Shown here in pieces: positions 18,272 through 27,331 of a DNA stretch of 38,741 nucleotides. This DNA comes from Alcaligenaceae bacterium. Its GTDB lineage: Bacteria > Pseudomonadota > Gammaproteobacteria > Burkholderiales > Burkholderiaceae_B. The position numbers were made by a program, and so were the translations under genes. The notes beneath the pieces were generated by a model that was not told where the DNA came from, did not search any database, and was given only the letters and a program-made list of their open reading frames with translations. The DNA is taken from contig CANKOW010000005.1 of NCBI GenBank assembly GCA_947484295.1, forward strand, positions 1 to 38,741, written 5' to 3'. Numbering within the stretch: the first letter of the stretch is position 1; each line of letters begins with the position of its first letter.

Positions 18272-19807
18272 ATGGAACCAGTGATTCGTCTTCACCCTCA
18301 AGATGATGTCGTCATTGCACGTCACCAATTGATTTCAGGCACCAAGCTTGCCTCTGAAAATGTCACGATTCGTGGGTTAGTGCCACCTGGCCACAAGGTT
18401 GCGACCAAAACAATTAAACAAGGTGAGCCGGTACGTCGCTATAACCAAATTATTGGTTTTGCCAGCGCAGACATTGAACCGGGCTCACATGTTCATGTGC
18501 ACAACCTAAGCATCGGAGCTGAGGGAGGTGCCTTCAGCCGGAACTACGCGATTGGAGTCGACGCCAAGCCCACCCAATATGTTGCAACGCCACGTACGTT
18601 TAAAGGCATCGTGCGCGCCGATGGCCGTGTCGCCACCCGAAACTATCTAGGCATTTTGACTAGCGTCAATTGCTCAGCCACCGCAGCGCGCGCGATTGCC
18701 AGCCACTTCGATCGCGATACGCATCCCGAAGCCTTGGCAGCGTTTCCAAATGTCGATGGAGTGGTTGCGCTGACGATTAGCAGCGGCTGCGGCATGGGCA
18801 GCACCGGAGAGGGTATCGACGTATTACGACGTACCTTGTCAGGCTACACGCGCCATACAAATTTTTGTGGTGTGCTGATGGTGGGCCTAGGCTGTGAGTC
18901 CAATCAAATCACCGATTTATTAACGGCCGAAAAACTCTCTGAAAACCCGTTGTTTCAAACCTTCAATATTCAAGACACCGGCGGCACACAAAAGACCGTG
19001 CGTAAAGGCGTTGAGTTGATTCAACAAATGTTGCCACACGCTAACAAAGTCGTACGCGTTGACGTACCAGTCAGTCACCTAACGCTTGGCCTGCAATGTG
19101 GCGGCTCGGATGGCTACTCGGGCATCTCGGCCAACCCTGCGCTGGGTGTCGCGGTTGACCTGCTGGTACAAAACGGAGGCACTGCAATTTTGTCTGAAAC
19201 TCCAGAGATCTATGGTGCCGAGCACTTGCTGACGCGCCGTGCAGCAAGCCCGGCGGTTGCCGAAAAACTCATCGAACGCATCCACTGGTGGGAAGACTAT
19301 TGCTCACGCAATCAAGGCGAAATGAATAACAACCCCTCGCCGGGCAACAAGGCCGGCGGGTTGACCACGATTCTAGAAAAGTCACTGGGCGCGGTGGCCA
19401 AAGGCGGCACGATGCGCCTAGAGGCCGTGTACGAATATGCACAACCTGTCACGACCAAAGGCTTTGTCTACATGGATACGCCGGGCTACGACCCCGTATC
19501 GGCCACGGGCCAAGTCGCAGGTGGCGCCAACATGATTTGCTTTACGACTGGCCGAGGCTCGGCCTATGGCTGCGCGCCCACACCGTCGATCAAGCTCTCG
19601 ACCAATAACGCTTTGTTTAAGCGTCAAAGCGAAGACATCGATATCAACTGCGGCGAGATCGTCGATGACGGCATGTCAATCGCCGAAAAAGGTGCACAGA
19701 TTTTTGAATTGATCATCAAAGTCGCCTCAGGCGAGCGCACCAAGAGTGAGATCCATGGCTACGGGCAAAGCGAGTTTGTACCTTGGCAGATTGGCGCTGT
19801 GATGTAG
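18272..19807 (+). CDS. UxaA-family altronate/galactarate-type dehydratase (fused SAF plus catalytic domain)
   Basis: This 511-residue protein has an N-terminal SAF domain (about residues 1-95, with LVPPGHKVATKTIKQGEPV and HVHNL) joined to the large UxaA/GarD catalytic domain, which includes YLGILTSVNCSAT, SSGCGMGSTGEG, LGLQCGGSDGYSGI and the C-terminal DINCGEIVDDG. Such enzymes dehydrate sugar acids to 2-keto-3-deoxy acids using a bound divalent metal. Relatives split into two chains include sulfolactate sulfo-lyase SuyAB. The AGGAAACC ribosome-binding site is good. This is a second dehydratase, unrelated in fold to the IlvD/Edd one in the same island. It ends 6 bp from the convergent CopD-like gene. 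Confidence 0.88.
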   Translation: MEPVIRLHPQDDVVIARHQLISGTKLASENVTIRGLVPPGHKVATKTIKQGEPVRRYNQIIGFASADIEPGSHVHVHNLSIGAEGGAFSRNYAIGVDAKPTQYVATPRTFKGIVRADGRVATRNYLGILTSVNCSATAARAIASHFDRDTHPEALAAFPNVDGVVALTISSGCGMGSTGEGIDVLRRTLSGYTRHTNFCGVLMVGLGCESNQITDLLTAEKLSENPLFQTFNIQDTGGTQKTVRKGVELIQQMLPHANKVVRVDVPVSHLTLGLQCGGSDGYSGISANPALGVAVDLLVQNGGTAILSETPEIYGAEHLLTRRAASPAVAEKLIERIHWWEDYCSRNQGEMNNNPSPGNKAGGLTTILEKSLGAVAKGGTMRLEAVYEYAQPVTTKGFVYMDTPGYDPVSATGQVAGGANMICFTTGRGSAYGCAPTPSIKLSTNNALFKRQSEDIDINCGEIVDDGMSIAEKGAQIFELIIKVASGERTKSEIHGYGQSEFVPWQIGAVM

Positions 19808-19813
19808 TTAGAG

Positions 19814-20272
19814 CTATAAATAGCGACCACCCGCCCCAACAGCCACGGTAATCAGACCAAGCACCAGATTGATGAGAATCAATTTGCGGATGCTGGCCAT
19901 CGCCGCGCCACCCTTTGGCCAATCTTTGGCGGCGACAGCAGCTTTAAGCTGCTTAAACGGCACACCATAGACCATGCCAAAAATCGCGGCCATGATCACT
20001 GCGATCAACACCATCAGGTGAACGTGCCAGCCGGCTTTGCCAAAGCTGCCGTGCAAAGAGATCAACCAGATGCCCGTCACAAACAACAAGGTAATGGCAA
20101 CCTTCACCCAGATAAAAAAGCGCGCCATCACACCACAGAGCAGCGGCAAACGTGCAGGCGGTTCAAGTAACGTTGCAGCCGCAGGACGCAGCGATGTGTG
20201 CATCAAAAACATCCCACCCACCCAGACAACCGCGGACAAGGTGTGCACAGCAGTTAATAAGGCAAATAGCAT
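19814..20272 (-). CDS. CopD-like four-helix membrane protein
   Basis: This 152-residue integral membrane protein has about four hydrophobic segments. It opens MLFALLTAVHTLSAVVWVGGMF, whose His and WVGGMF pattern is typical of the CopD-domain family (putative heme- or copper-associated membrane proteins). The ATG at 20272 was chosen because GGAG lies seven bases upstream; a longer reading would start at 20323 with no ribosome-binding site. It follows acs by about 106 bp on the same strand. Function in copper handling is a family inference only. Confidence 0.78.
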   Translation of the reverse strand: MLFALLTAVHTLSAVVWVGGMFLMHTSLRPAAATLLEPPARLPLLCGVMARFFIWVKVAITLLFVTGIWLISLHGSFGKAGWHVHLMVLIAVIMAAIFGMVYGVPFKQLKAAVAAKDWPKGGAAMASIRKLILINLVLGLITVAVGAGGRYL

Positions 20273-20378
20273 GATTGGGCTCCGGTGGATAAGCGAGAGC
20301 ATCTTAACTGGACTTTGGTTCAAAAAAGCGTAAAACCCTTAAAAGCGACCAGCAGCAGCTTTAGACAATCAAGCCAAT

Positions 20379-22358
20379 TCAAACCGGCTTGGACAACTGA
20401 TCCAAAATCGCCGGGTTTTCAAGCGTAGAGATATCTTGCGTGACGGCCTCGCCTTTTGCCACCACACGCAACAGGCGACGCATGATTTTGCCTGAGCGTG
20501 TTTTGGGTAAGTTATCGCCAAAACGAATTTCTTTAGGTTTGGCGATTGGACCAATTTCTTTGGCCACCCAATCACGCAACTGCTTGCCCAACGCAATGGC
20601 CTCATCGCCTTCAGGGCGTGAGCGCTTCAAGACCACAAAGGCAACAATTGCCTCTCCGGTGGTGGCATCGGGGCGTCCTACCACTGCAGCCTCAGCAACC
20701 ATTTCGTGAGCAACCAAGGCAGACTCAACTTCCATTGTGCCCAAGCGATGGCCAGAAACGTTCAGCACATCGTCGATGCGACCCATAATCCAAAAGCAAC
20801 CATCTTTATCGCATTGCGCGCCATCGCCCGCCAAGTAATACCCACCCAACTCTGGCGGAAAATAGCTTTTCACGTAGCGCTCTGGGTCGCCCCAGATACC
20901 ACGAATCATCGAGGGCCACGGGCGCTTGATGACCAAGAGGCCACCCTGCCCTGCTGCAACATCACCGCCGACTTCATCCACAATCGCCGCCGTGATACCG
21001 GGTAAGCGCGTTGTGCATGAGCCGGGCTTAAGCGGCGTCGCGCCTGGCATTGGGGTTATCATGTGCCCGCCAGTTTCAGTTTGCCACCAGGTATCAACGA
21101 TGGGGCAGCGTCCGCCCCCAACATTGGTGTGATACCACATCCAAGCTTCGGGGTTGATGGGCTCGCCAACTGACCCTAACAAACGCAAGCTCGACAAATC
21201 GAAACTCTTAGGATGCACCGCCGCCTCGGCGTCTGACGTTTTAATCAACGAACGGATCGCAGTGGGTGCGGTGTAAAAAATCGAAACTTTGTGCTCTTGT
21301 ATCGTTTTCCAGAAGCGCCCAGCGTTTGGATAAGTGGGCACGCCTTCAAACACAATTTGCGTCAAACCAGCTGCCAAGGGCCCGTACGCAACGTAGGTGT
21401 GTCCAGTGACCCAGCCAACATCAGCAGTACACCAAAAAACATCCTTGGCTTTTGCATCAAAAACCCACTGCATCGTGAGCTTGGCCCACAGCAAGTAGCC
21501 AGCCGACGAGTGTTGCACGCCCTTGGGCTTTCCGGTTGACCCCGAGGTATACAAAATAAACAAGGGGTGCTCGGCACCAACCGTAACTGCTTCACACGTT
21601 TTTGCCTGTTTGTCAGCAACATCGTGCAGCCACAGATCACGTTTAGCATCCCAGGCGACTTTGCCGCCTGTGCGTTTGTACACGATGCAATGACGCACGG
21701 CCTCGCAACCGCCCATACCCAAGGCCTCGTCAACAGCCGGCTTCAGTGCAATCGCCTTGCCGCCACGCATTTGCTCGTCAGCGGTGAGCACTAAGGTTGC
21801 GCCCACATCCGTGATGCGCTCATGCAAACTTTTTGCCGAGAAGCCACCAAACACGACCGAGTGCGTGACACCCAAGCGCGCACAGGCCTGCATGGCCACA
21901 ACCGCCTCAATCGACATGGGCATGTAGATGATTGAGCGCTCGCCTTTTTTGTAGCCCAACGCTTTGAGACCATTCGCTAACTGGCACACACGATCGTGCA
22001 ACTCTTGATACGTAATCTTTTTAGCAACACCATCGTCTGCTTCAAAAATAATCGCAATCTTATCGGCGTTGCCATTTTTAAGATTGACATCCAAGCAATT
22101 GGCCGAGACGTTGAGTTCTCCATCGCCAAACCACTCAAAGAAGGGCGCACGCGACTCGTCGAGCACTTTGGTAAAAGGTTTTGTCCATTGCAGATACTCA
22201 CGCGCCTGCTTAGCCCAAAAGGCGTCAGGGTCACGATCAGCGGCCTCGAGCAAGGCCTGATAGCCGGCTTGACCTGACACATTGGCATGCTGGGCAAAGC
22301 CCTCAGGCGGTTGAAATACGCGCGTTTCAACTAAAGTGGATTCGATTGAGTTCGCCAT
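20379..22358 (-). CDS. acs: Acetyl-CoA synthetase (AMP-forming)
   Basis: This 659-residue ANL-superfamily ligase activates acetate to acetyl-CoA via acetyl-AMP. The ATP loop is [11 protein letters not shown], the A5-like motif [10 protein letters not shown], hinge region [16 protein letters not shown], and the C-terminal catalytic Lys motif [10 protein letters not shown], where acetylation normally regulates the enzyme. The length and the [15 protein letters not shown] region fit acetate-type ACS. It is 62 bp downstream of the glcG-like gene on the same strand, with a homologous propionate ligase just beyond, giving two related synthetases close together. Confidence 0.95.
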   Translation of the reverse strand: MANSIESTLVETRVFQPPEGFAQHANVSGQAGYQALLEAADRDPDAFWAKQAREYLQWTKPFTKVLDESRAPFFEWFGDGELNVSANCLDVNLKNGNADKIAIIFEADDGVAKKITYQELHDRVCQLANGLKALGYKKGERSIIYMPMSIEAVVAMQACARLGVTHSVVFGGFSAKSLHERITDVGATLVLTADEQMRGGKAIALKPAVDEALGMGGCEAVRHCIVYKRTGGKVAWDAKRDLWLHDVADKQAKTCEAVTVGAEHPLFILYTSGSTGKPKGVQHSSAGYLLWAKLTMQWVFDAKAKDVFWCTADVGWVTGHTYVAYGPLAAGLTQIVFEGVPTYPNAGRFWKTIQEHKVSIFYTAPTAIRSLIKTSDAEAAVHPKSFDLSSLRLLGSVGEPINPEAWMWYHTNVGGGRCPIVDTWWQTETGGHMITPMPGATPLKPGSCTTRLPGITAAIVDEVGGDVAAGQGGLLVIKRPWPSMIRGIWGDPERYVKSYFPPELGGYYLAGDGAQCDKDGCFWIMGRIDDVLNVSGHRLGTMEVESALVAHEMVAEAAVVGRPDATTGEAIVAFVVLKRSRPEGDEAIALGKQLRDWVAKEIGPIAKPKEIRFGDNLPKTRSGKIMRRLLRVVAKGEAVTQDISTLENPAILDQLSKPV

Positions 22359-22420
22359 GAGTGCAGTCTCCGTGATGGCCAGTATCTATTGGTGATTTTC
22401 TGGGGTCAAAAAATAAAAAC

Positions 22421-22828
22421 TCAGGCTGTTAACGCAGCGATTCCTGCCGAGGCAATTTCAGCGTCTTCTGAAGATTTCACGCCCGACACGCCTACCGCGC
22501 CAATCACTTGACCATCGACAATAATAGGTACGCCGCCTTCAAGCATGCCTTGCAGAGTTGGTGCAGACAAAAATGAAGTGCGGCCATTATTAATAATGTC
22601 TTCGTAGACTTTGGATTCGCGACGGGCCAGCGCCGAAGTGTGTGCTTTAGCCGGTGCAATATGGGCTGACATGGCGGCAGCGCCATCCAGGCGTTGCAAC
22701 CCAAGCAAATGACCCCCGTCATCAACAATCGCAATGGTCACAGCCCAATTATTTTTATTGGCATGGGCTTTAGAGGCGGCCAAAATTTTAGAAACATCGG
22801 CATCAGTCAAGACAGCTTTGGTTTTCAC
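22421..22828 (-). CDS. GlcG/HbpS-family protein
   Basis: This 135-residue single-domain GlcG/HbpS (DUF336) protein includes VTIAIVDDGGHLLGLQRLDGA and ML(E)GGVPI-type and VIGAVGVSGVKSSEDAEIA segments that define the family. Members bind heme or cobalamin-like ligands or occur as uncharacterised partners of catabolic enzymes. Its ATG overlaps the stop of the upstream propionyl-CoA synthetase gene by 4 bp (ATGA), implying coupled translation. No signal peptide is present, so it is cytoplasmic. Its role beside two acyl-CoA synthetases is unknown. Confidence 0.88.
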   Translation of the reverse strand: MKTKAVLTDADVSKILAASKAHANKNNWAVTIAIVDDGGHLLGLQRLDGAAAMSAHIAPAKAHTSALARRESKVYEDIINNGRTSFLSAPTLQGMLEGGVPIIVDGQVIGAVGVSGVKSSEDAEIASAGIAALTA

Positions 22829-24711
22829 AGAGAATCCTTAATTTGTTCAAGTGCAGAGGGGTCTTCAATTGTCGTGAGATCGCCGGGATCGCGTCCTTCG
22901 CACACCGCAACAATCGCACGTCGCAGAACTTTACCAGAGCGCGTCTTAGGCAACGCCGTGACAAAACGCACCCTCGCGGGGCGAGCCACGGGCCCAAGTT
23001 GCTCATCAACTAACCGCATGATATCGCCCTCGAGCTTTAAGAGCGCACCGGGCTGCGAAAATAAATTGGGGTCTTTGAGCACTGCAAAGCCGACAGCCAC
23101 CTGCCCTTTGAGCTGATCTGCGATCCCCACGACCGCCGACTCTGCCACAGCGGCATGGCAGTTGATGGACTCTTCGATTTCACGGGTACCCAAGCGATGG
23201 CCCGCAACGTTAATCACATCGTCGGTGCGGCCTAGGATGAACCAATAACCCTCTTCGTCCTTCAAGCCCCAGTCGAAGGTTGAATACACCTGACGGCCTG
23301 GCACTGTGGCAAAGTAGGTTTCGACAAAACGCGCATCGTCACCCCAAATTGTCGTCATCGCCCCGGGGGGCAAGGGAGGCACAATAGCAACGACGCCTTT
23401 CTGATTGGGTCCAAGATCTTCGCCGGTTTCTTCGCTCAGTACCCGCACATCAAAACCGTACACCGGAAACGATGGGCTACCAAATTTTGTTGGCACGTTT
23501 GCAATACCTGGTTGCGCCGCCAAAATTGGCCAACCTGTTTCAGTCTGCCAGTAGTTATCAATAATCGGGCGACCTAAGCCCTCAGAAATCCATTTTGCGG
23601 TGGGTTCGTCGAGCGGTTCACCCGCCAGATACAGCGCACGCAAGGTGGACAGGTCGTATTTTTTGAGCAAAGCCTCGTCATGTTTTTTAAGCACCCGAAT
23701 GGCCGTTGGCGCCGAAAACATGGTGTTGACTTTAAAGCGCTCGACCAGGCTCCATAAGATACCGCCATCGGGGCGAACGGGAGTGCCCTCGTACAAGACG
23801 GTGGTTTGGCCGCCAATCAAAGGGCCATACACAATATATGAATGCCCAACCACCCAACCGATATCACTGGTGCAAAGATAAGTGTCACCAGGCTTACCGT
23901 TAAAAATACGGTGCATCGAAGAAGCCAACGCGACCGCATAACCGCCGGTATCGCGCTGCACGCCTTTGGGTTTGCCGGTGGTGCCTGACGTATATAAAAC
24001 ATAGCTCGGTTCTGAGGACTCAAGCCAGGTCACGGGCACGACGGCCCCTTCAAACTGGGCACGCAGGCTTGCGTAATCCAGATCTTGACCTGCTACGGGT
24101 TCAAAGGCATACAGCCCGCGATCGACCACGATTACTTTTTCGGGCGGGCGCTGTGACAAGGCAATCGCCTTATCCAGCAAAGGCTTATAAGGCGTGACTT
24201 TGCCGCCTCGCGAGCCTGCATCGGCACACACGATCACCTTAGGTGAGGCATCATCGATACGCTGCGCCAGGTTGACCGAGGCAAAGCCGCCAAACACCAC
24301 CGAGTGAATCGCACCTAACCGGGCACAAGCCAGCATGGCGAAAACAGCTTCGGGCACCATGGGCATATAGATCAAAACCCGATCACCTTTCGCCACGCCT
24401 TGAGCCTGCAACATCGCCGCAACGGCGTTGACTTCGCGATAAAGGTCACGACGGCTGTACGTGATTTCTTGGTCAACCTCGGTTGATACCCAAATTAGCG
24501 CGGGGTGATCAGCCTGTGTATCCAGCCATCGATCGACTGCGTTAAAACACAAGCTTGTACGTCCACCCACAAACCAGCGCGCAAAGGGGGGCTTGCTGTA
24601 ATCCAGCACCTCGGTAAAGGGGGTTTCCCAGTGGATGCCTGCCGCTTCTTCGCGCCAGAAGGCATCTTTTTGTTGAATCGAACGCTGATGGGTTGCCTGA
24701 ATTGGGTTCAT
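22825..24711 (-). CDS. prpE: Propionate--CoA ligase
   Basis: This 628-residue AMP-forming ligase has [18 protein letters not shown] (ATP loop plus the QRDTGG extension typical of PrpE), DNYWQTETGWP, LGRTDDVINVAGHRLGT and the catalytic Lys motif KTRSGKVLRR. It activates propionate, or acrylate and related short acids, to the CoA thioester. I chose the ATG at 24711 (MNPIQATHQ) over a TTG four codons upstream. It overlaps the next gene, glcG-like, by 4 bp. No prpBCD genes are visible, so the methylcitrate cycle, if present, is encoded elsewhere. Confidence 0.92.
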   Translation of the reverse strand: MNPIQATHQRSIQQKDAFWREEAAGIHWETPFTEVLDYSKPPFARWFVGGRTSLCFNAVDRWLDTQADHPALIWVSTEVDQEITYSRRDLYREVNAVAAMLQAQGVAKGDRVLIYMPMVPEAVFAMLACARLGAIHSVVFGGFASVNLAQRIDDASPKVIVCADAGSRGGKVTPYKPLLDKAIALSQRPPEKVIVVDRGLYAFEPVAGQDLDYASLRAQFEGAVVPVTWLESSEPSYVLYTSGTTGKPKGVQRDTGGYAVALASSMHRIFNGKPGDTYLCTSDIGWVVGHSYIVYGPLIGGQTTVLYEGTPVRPDGGILWSLVERFKVNTMFSAPTAIRVLKKHDEALLKKYDLSTLRALYLAGEPLDEPTAKWISEGLGRPIIDNYWQTETGWPILAAQPGIANVPTKFGSPSFPVYGFDVRVLSEETGEDLGPNQKGVVAIVPPLPPGAMTTIWGDDARFVETYFATVPGRQVYSTFDWGLKDEEGYWFILGRTDDVINVAGHRLGTREIEESINCHAAVAESAVVGIADQLKGQVAVGFAVLKDPNLFSQPGALLKLEGDIMRLVDEQLGPVARPARVRFVTALPKTRSGKVLRRAIVAVCEGRDPGDLTTIEDPSALEQIKDSL

Positions 24712-24830
24712 ATCGGGTCTCAAAAGTACTTTTTATAGCTAAGATTGCTTTTTGTAATAACATTGTGACAGGTAAACCTTGCACGAGGCTGTCTCTTTCA
24801 GCCTGTCTGGCCCTCGCTCCTGCCCTAATT

Positions 24831-25433
24831 ATGTCCGATACCATCGCCGCCACCTCTGCGCCTTGCTCCACTGCCCGTTGGGTTCGCCTAGCGCTGCTCG
24901 CGGTGGCCTGCTCGCTAGCGGCCATCTTAAGCGGTTGTGCGGGCACGGGTGACAACGCAGGCTCTGGCATCAATTCTTCGTCGGTCGACTGGAGAAACTC
25001 CGCAGATCCGATTGGTTCTTTTTTGGCGCGCTCTAAAAATGGTGCGGGCTTGCTCGCGGGTGACATCAACCACCCGCTCGCCCGTCAGGCTTTGACGCAA
25101 CTCGGCATTCGGTATCGCTGGGGCGGAAAATCACCTGAAACCGGTTTTGATTGCAGCGGTCTGGTATTGCATTCGGCGCAGCAATCGCTTGGGCTCAAGC
25201 TCCCCCCGCGTTCTTACGACATCGCGTTATTTGGCAGCGAAGTGTCGCGTACCGATCTGCAAGTGGGTGACTTGGTGTTTTTTAATACCTTGGGCCGCCG
25301 CTATTCGCACGTGGGCGTGTACCTCGGCGATGATCAATTTGTGCACTCACCGGCAGCAGGCGGTGTAGTCAGAATCGAAGACATGAAGCTGGCGTACTGG
25401 ACCAAACGCTATAACGGCGCGCGCCGCTTATAA
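24831..25433 (+). CDS. NlpC/P60 (C40) family lipoprotein peptidase
   Basis: This 200-residue protein has a lipoprotein signal: charged N-region, hydrophobic ALLAVACSLAAI, and lipobox LSGC with Cys36. The mature part carries an NlpC/P60 domain (about 80-200) with catalytic Cys108 in GFDCSGLV and His in YSHVGVYLG. Such enzymes cut peptide cross-links in peptidoglycan in the periplasm. The ATG at 24831 was chosen because it gives a normal signal peptide; a longer reading from 24693 would overlap the divergent prpE start. No clear ribosome-binding site precedes it. It diverges from prpE and converges on the DUF2325 gene. Confidence 0.88.
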   Translation: MSDTIAATSAPCSTARWVRLALLAVACSLAAILSGCAGTGDNAGSGINSSSVDWRNSADPIGSFLARSKNGAGLLAGDINHPLARQALTQLGIRYRWGGKSPETGFDCSGLVLHSAQQSLGLKLPPRSYDIALFGSEVSRTDLQVGDLVFFNTLGRRYSHVGVYLGDDQFVHSPAAGGVVRIEDMKLAYWTKRYNGARRL

Positions 25434-25542
25434 AGCGACCCGCCCTGCGCCAACGTCTTAAAGACCTTAACTTAGCAACCTCAAGTTTGAGCAAAACTCT
25501 TGCAACCACAAAAGACTGTTGCCCAGTTGTTTGGATCAAGCT

Positions 25543-25887
25543 CTACTTCTGAGGTTGCGGCCCCTTAATCTGGCACGCCCCCTGCTGACATAAGCCACAC
25601 TGCTCAAGTGCCTGCTGCATTGAGCAAACCGAGCGTCGACAAGCCACCACCTGCACGCCGCCCTTTTGGGCAGCGTTTCTAAACGTTTTCATGACGTTAT
25701 GACCTAAAAAATCAGTGAGCAAAATAACCACTTGAGTGCCACTGGGTATCTGCGGTGCCTTTTTTTGATGGGCCGGATCGCGCCCCGTAATGTGATGCGT
25801 GATGGCAATATTGTGTTCGCGCAAAAGATTAGGGATATTGCCTAATCGGTCGGCACCGACCACAACTGCGCTCAAAGATGGATTCAT
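25543..25887 (-). CDS. DUF2325 domain protein, Cys-rich C-terminus
   Basis: This 114-residue protein matches the DUF2325 pattern: SAVVVGADRLGNIPNLL near residues 6-22, ITHHITGRDPAHQ, a hydrophobic VVILLTDFLGHNVMKTF segment and VQVVACRRS. The last third holds five cysteines (ACRRSVCS, then QCGLCQQGACQ), suggesting metal or iron-sulfur binding, which is an inference. Function of the domain is unknown. A Fur-box-like site lies 35-49 bp upstream of the start, so iron-repressed expression is likely. It is an isolated gene between the convergent lipoprotein gene and an AT-rich gap. Confidence 0.8.
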   Translation of the reverse strand: MNPSLSAVVVGADRLGNIPNLLREHNIAITHHITGRDPAHQKKAPQIPSGTQVVILLTDFLGHNVMKTFRNAAQKGGVQVVACRRSVCSMQQALEQCGLCQQGACQIKGPQPQK

Positions 25888-25921
25888 AGCTGCTCCAATT
25901 AAAAAAGGTGAACAGCCTAGA

Positions 25922-25936
25922 TGATAATGATTCTTA
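25922..25936 (-). promoter_or_regulatory. Fur-box-like site upstream of the DUF2325 gene
   Basis: TGATAAT-G-ATTCTTA matches the 7-1-7 Fur consensus TGATAATnATTATCA at 12 of 14 arm positions. It sits 35 bp from the ATG of the minus-strand DUF2325 gene in an AT-rich gap, where it could overlap the promoter. The gap to 26144 holds no other recognisable gene. Confidence 0.6.
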
Positions 25937-26144
25937 TTTATAAAACAAGCGGAATAATACGCATTCTTGTTTAAAAACTAAATTTATTTTACTTTGATAA
26001 ATTATTCAGCCGCTTTTACTCTACTGCAAACGATATATTTCGTTGACCGTTAGCAAACCATCCAGTCATTTTTATTCATTTTGAAGAACGTATTTGGTGA
26101 ATAGTTCGTTGACAATTCAACGGCTTTTTATTTTTAGTAGAAAA

Positions 26145-27092
26145 TTACTTTTCCTGTTTACTTTCAACGCGTTCGCGGATTTCACTTTCGCTCAACTCAG
26201 GGGTGAGCATCGCGATTAAGGTATACACATAGTCGCGCAAAAACACGCCTGATTTCAGTGCAATTCGGGTTGTTTGCAATCCAAAAAGATGCCCAGCGGG
26301 GATGCTGACCAAGTTGGTGTCACGCAGCGGCTCGTAGGCGACGCCTGCGATAATCCCGATCCCTAAGCCAACATCGACATAGGTTTTGATGACGTCAGCA
26401 TCGATCGCCTCAAGAACAATATCCGGACGCAGCCCTTTTGTCTCAAACGCGCGGTCAACCGAGCGGCGCCCTGAAAAAGCGCGATCGTAAGTCACCAAGG
26501 GGTAGCGCGCGACTTCTTCAAGGGTCAGGGCAAAACCCTTTTTATGCGAAAGTGTTGCCAAAGGGTGCTCGGGGCGCACCACCACGGTGTGTTCCCAGGT
26601 GTAACAGGGCAGCGTCTCAAGCCCCGGGGTGAGTGCCAGCGACTCGGTGGCGATGGCCAGATCGGCCTGCTCGTGCAAGACCATCTGGGCCAACTGCGGC
26701 GGGCTGCCCTCGGCCAGCGATAAGCGCACTTTGGGAAACTGCTGACGAAACGCGGGGATGATTTTAGGCAGCACGTAACGCGCCTGCGTATGCGTACATG
26801 CGATTACTAGGCTGCCCTCGTCGCGCCGCGCAAACTCATCGCTGACTTTTTTGAGATTATCGACCTCTCGCATAATGCGCTCGACGACCTGTGCCACTGC
26901 TGTGCCGGGCTTAGTGAGCCCTTTAATGCGCTTGCCGTGCCGCTCAAAAATCTGCACACCCAGCTCGTCTTCAAACTCGAGTATTGCCTTACTAACCCCT
27001 GGCTGCGAGGTGAACAAACTACGTGCGGCTTCAGTCAGATTGAAGTCACGGCGGATGGTTTCTCGAACAAAACGAAACTGTTGCAAATTCAT
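26145..27092 (-). CDS. cysB: CysB-like LysR-family transcriptional regulator
   Basis: This 315-residue LysR regulator begins MNLQQFRFVRETIRRDFNLTEAA, followed by the winged-helix segment LFTSQPGVSKAILEFEDELG. It closely resembles CysB/Cbl, the activator of sulfur assimilation that senses N-acetylserine or adenosine phosphosulfate. The effector domain includes CTHTQARYVLP, typical of CysB, where the TTHTQARY threonines bind sulfate or inducer; here the first Thr is Cys. AGGATCC precedes the ATG. It is divergent from pepA, with no cys genes in the window. The symbol is the best family match; Cbl is the alternative. Confidence 0.85.
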   Translation of the reverse strand: MNLQQFRFVRETIRRDFNLTEAARSLFTSQPGVSKAILEFEDELGVQIFERHGKRIKGLTKPGTAVAQVVERIMREVDNLKKVSDEFARRDEGSLVIACTHTQARYVLPKIIPAFRQQFPKVRLSLAEGSPPQLAQMVLHEQADLAIATESLALTPGLETLPCYTWEHTVVVRPEHPLATLSHKKGFALTLEEVARYPLVTYDRAFSGRRSVDRAFETKGLRPDIVLEAIDADVIKTYVDVGLGIGIIAGVAYEPLRDTNLVSIPAGHLFGLQTTRIALKSGVFLRDYVYTLIAMLTPELSESEIRERVESKQEK

Positions 27093-27331
27093 GAGGATCC
27101 TGTGAGGCTGCGCCGCTTGAACTCGAGCACAGTTGAGATAGCATTAAACAAACCAAGAGATGCCAAGGCAAGGCGCTCAAGTGAGAGCACAACGTCAAGT
27201 TCTCAGCAGATAAAATAAGATTATAAGTAATATAGATGGTGATTTTAAATAACTTTTTAGAATAAGCTTCTATTGCATTTAAAACTTGCGGGATAATCCC
27301 TCTAGCTCGTCTACGCACACAGGTTACTCAC

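Noticed and set aside
15092-19807. Possible sulfolactate degradation cluster: LDH2-type and PGDH-type dehydrogenases with a UxaA-family lyase recall SlcC, SlcD and SuyAB.
   Set aside because: SuyAB is normally two separate chains, no sulfite exporter or sulfur gene is nearby, and the linked IlvD, SDR and FAH genes point to sugar-acid catabolism. Kept only as a weak alternative.
26107-26135. Hairpin CGTTGA-CAAT-TCAACG followed by a T-rich run, looking like a terminator.
   Set aside because: The T-run follows on the plus strand, but both flanking genes are on the minus strand, so it does not end any recognised transcript; the stem is only 6 bp.
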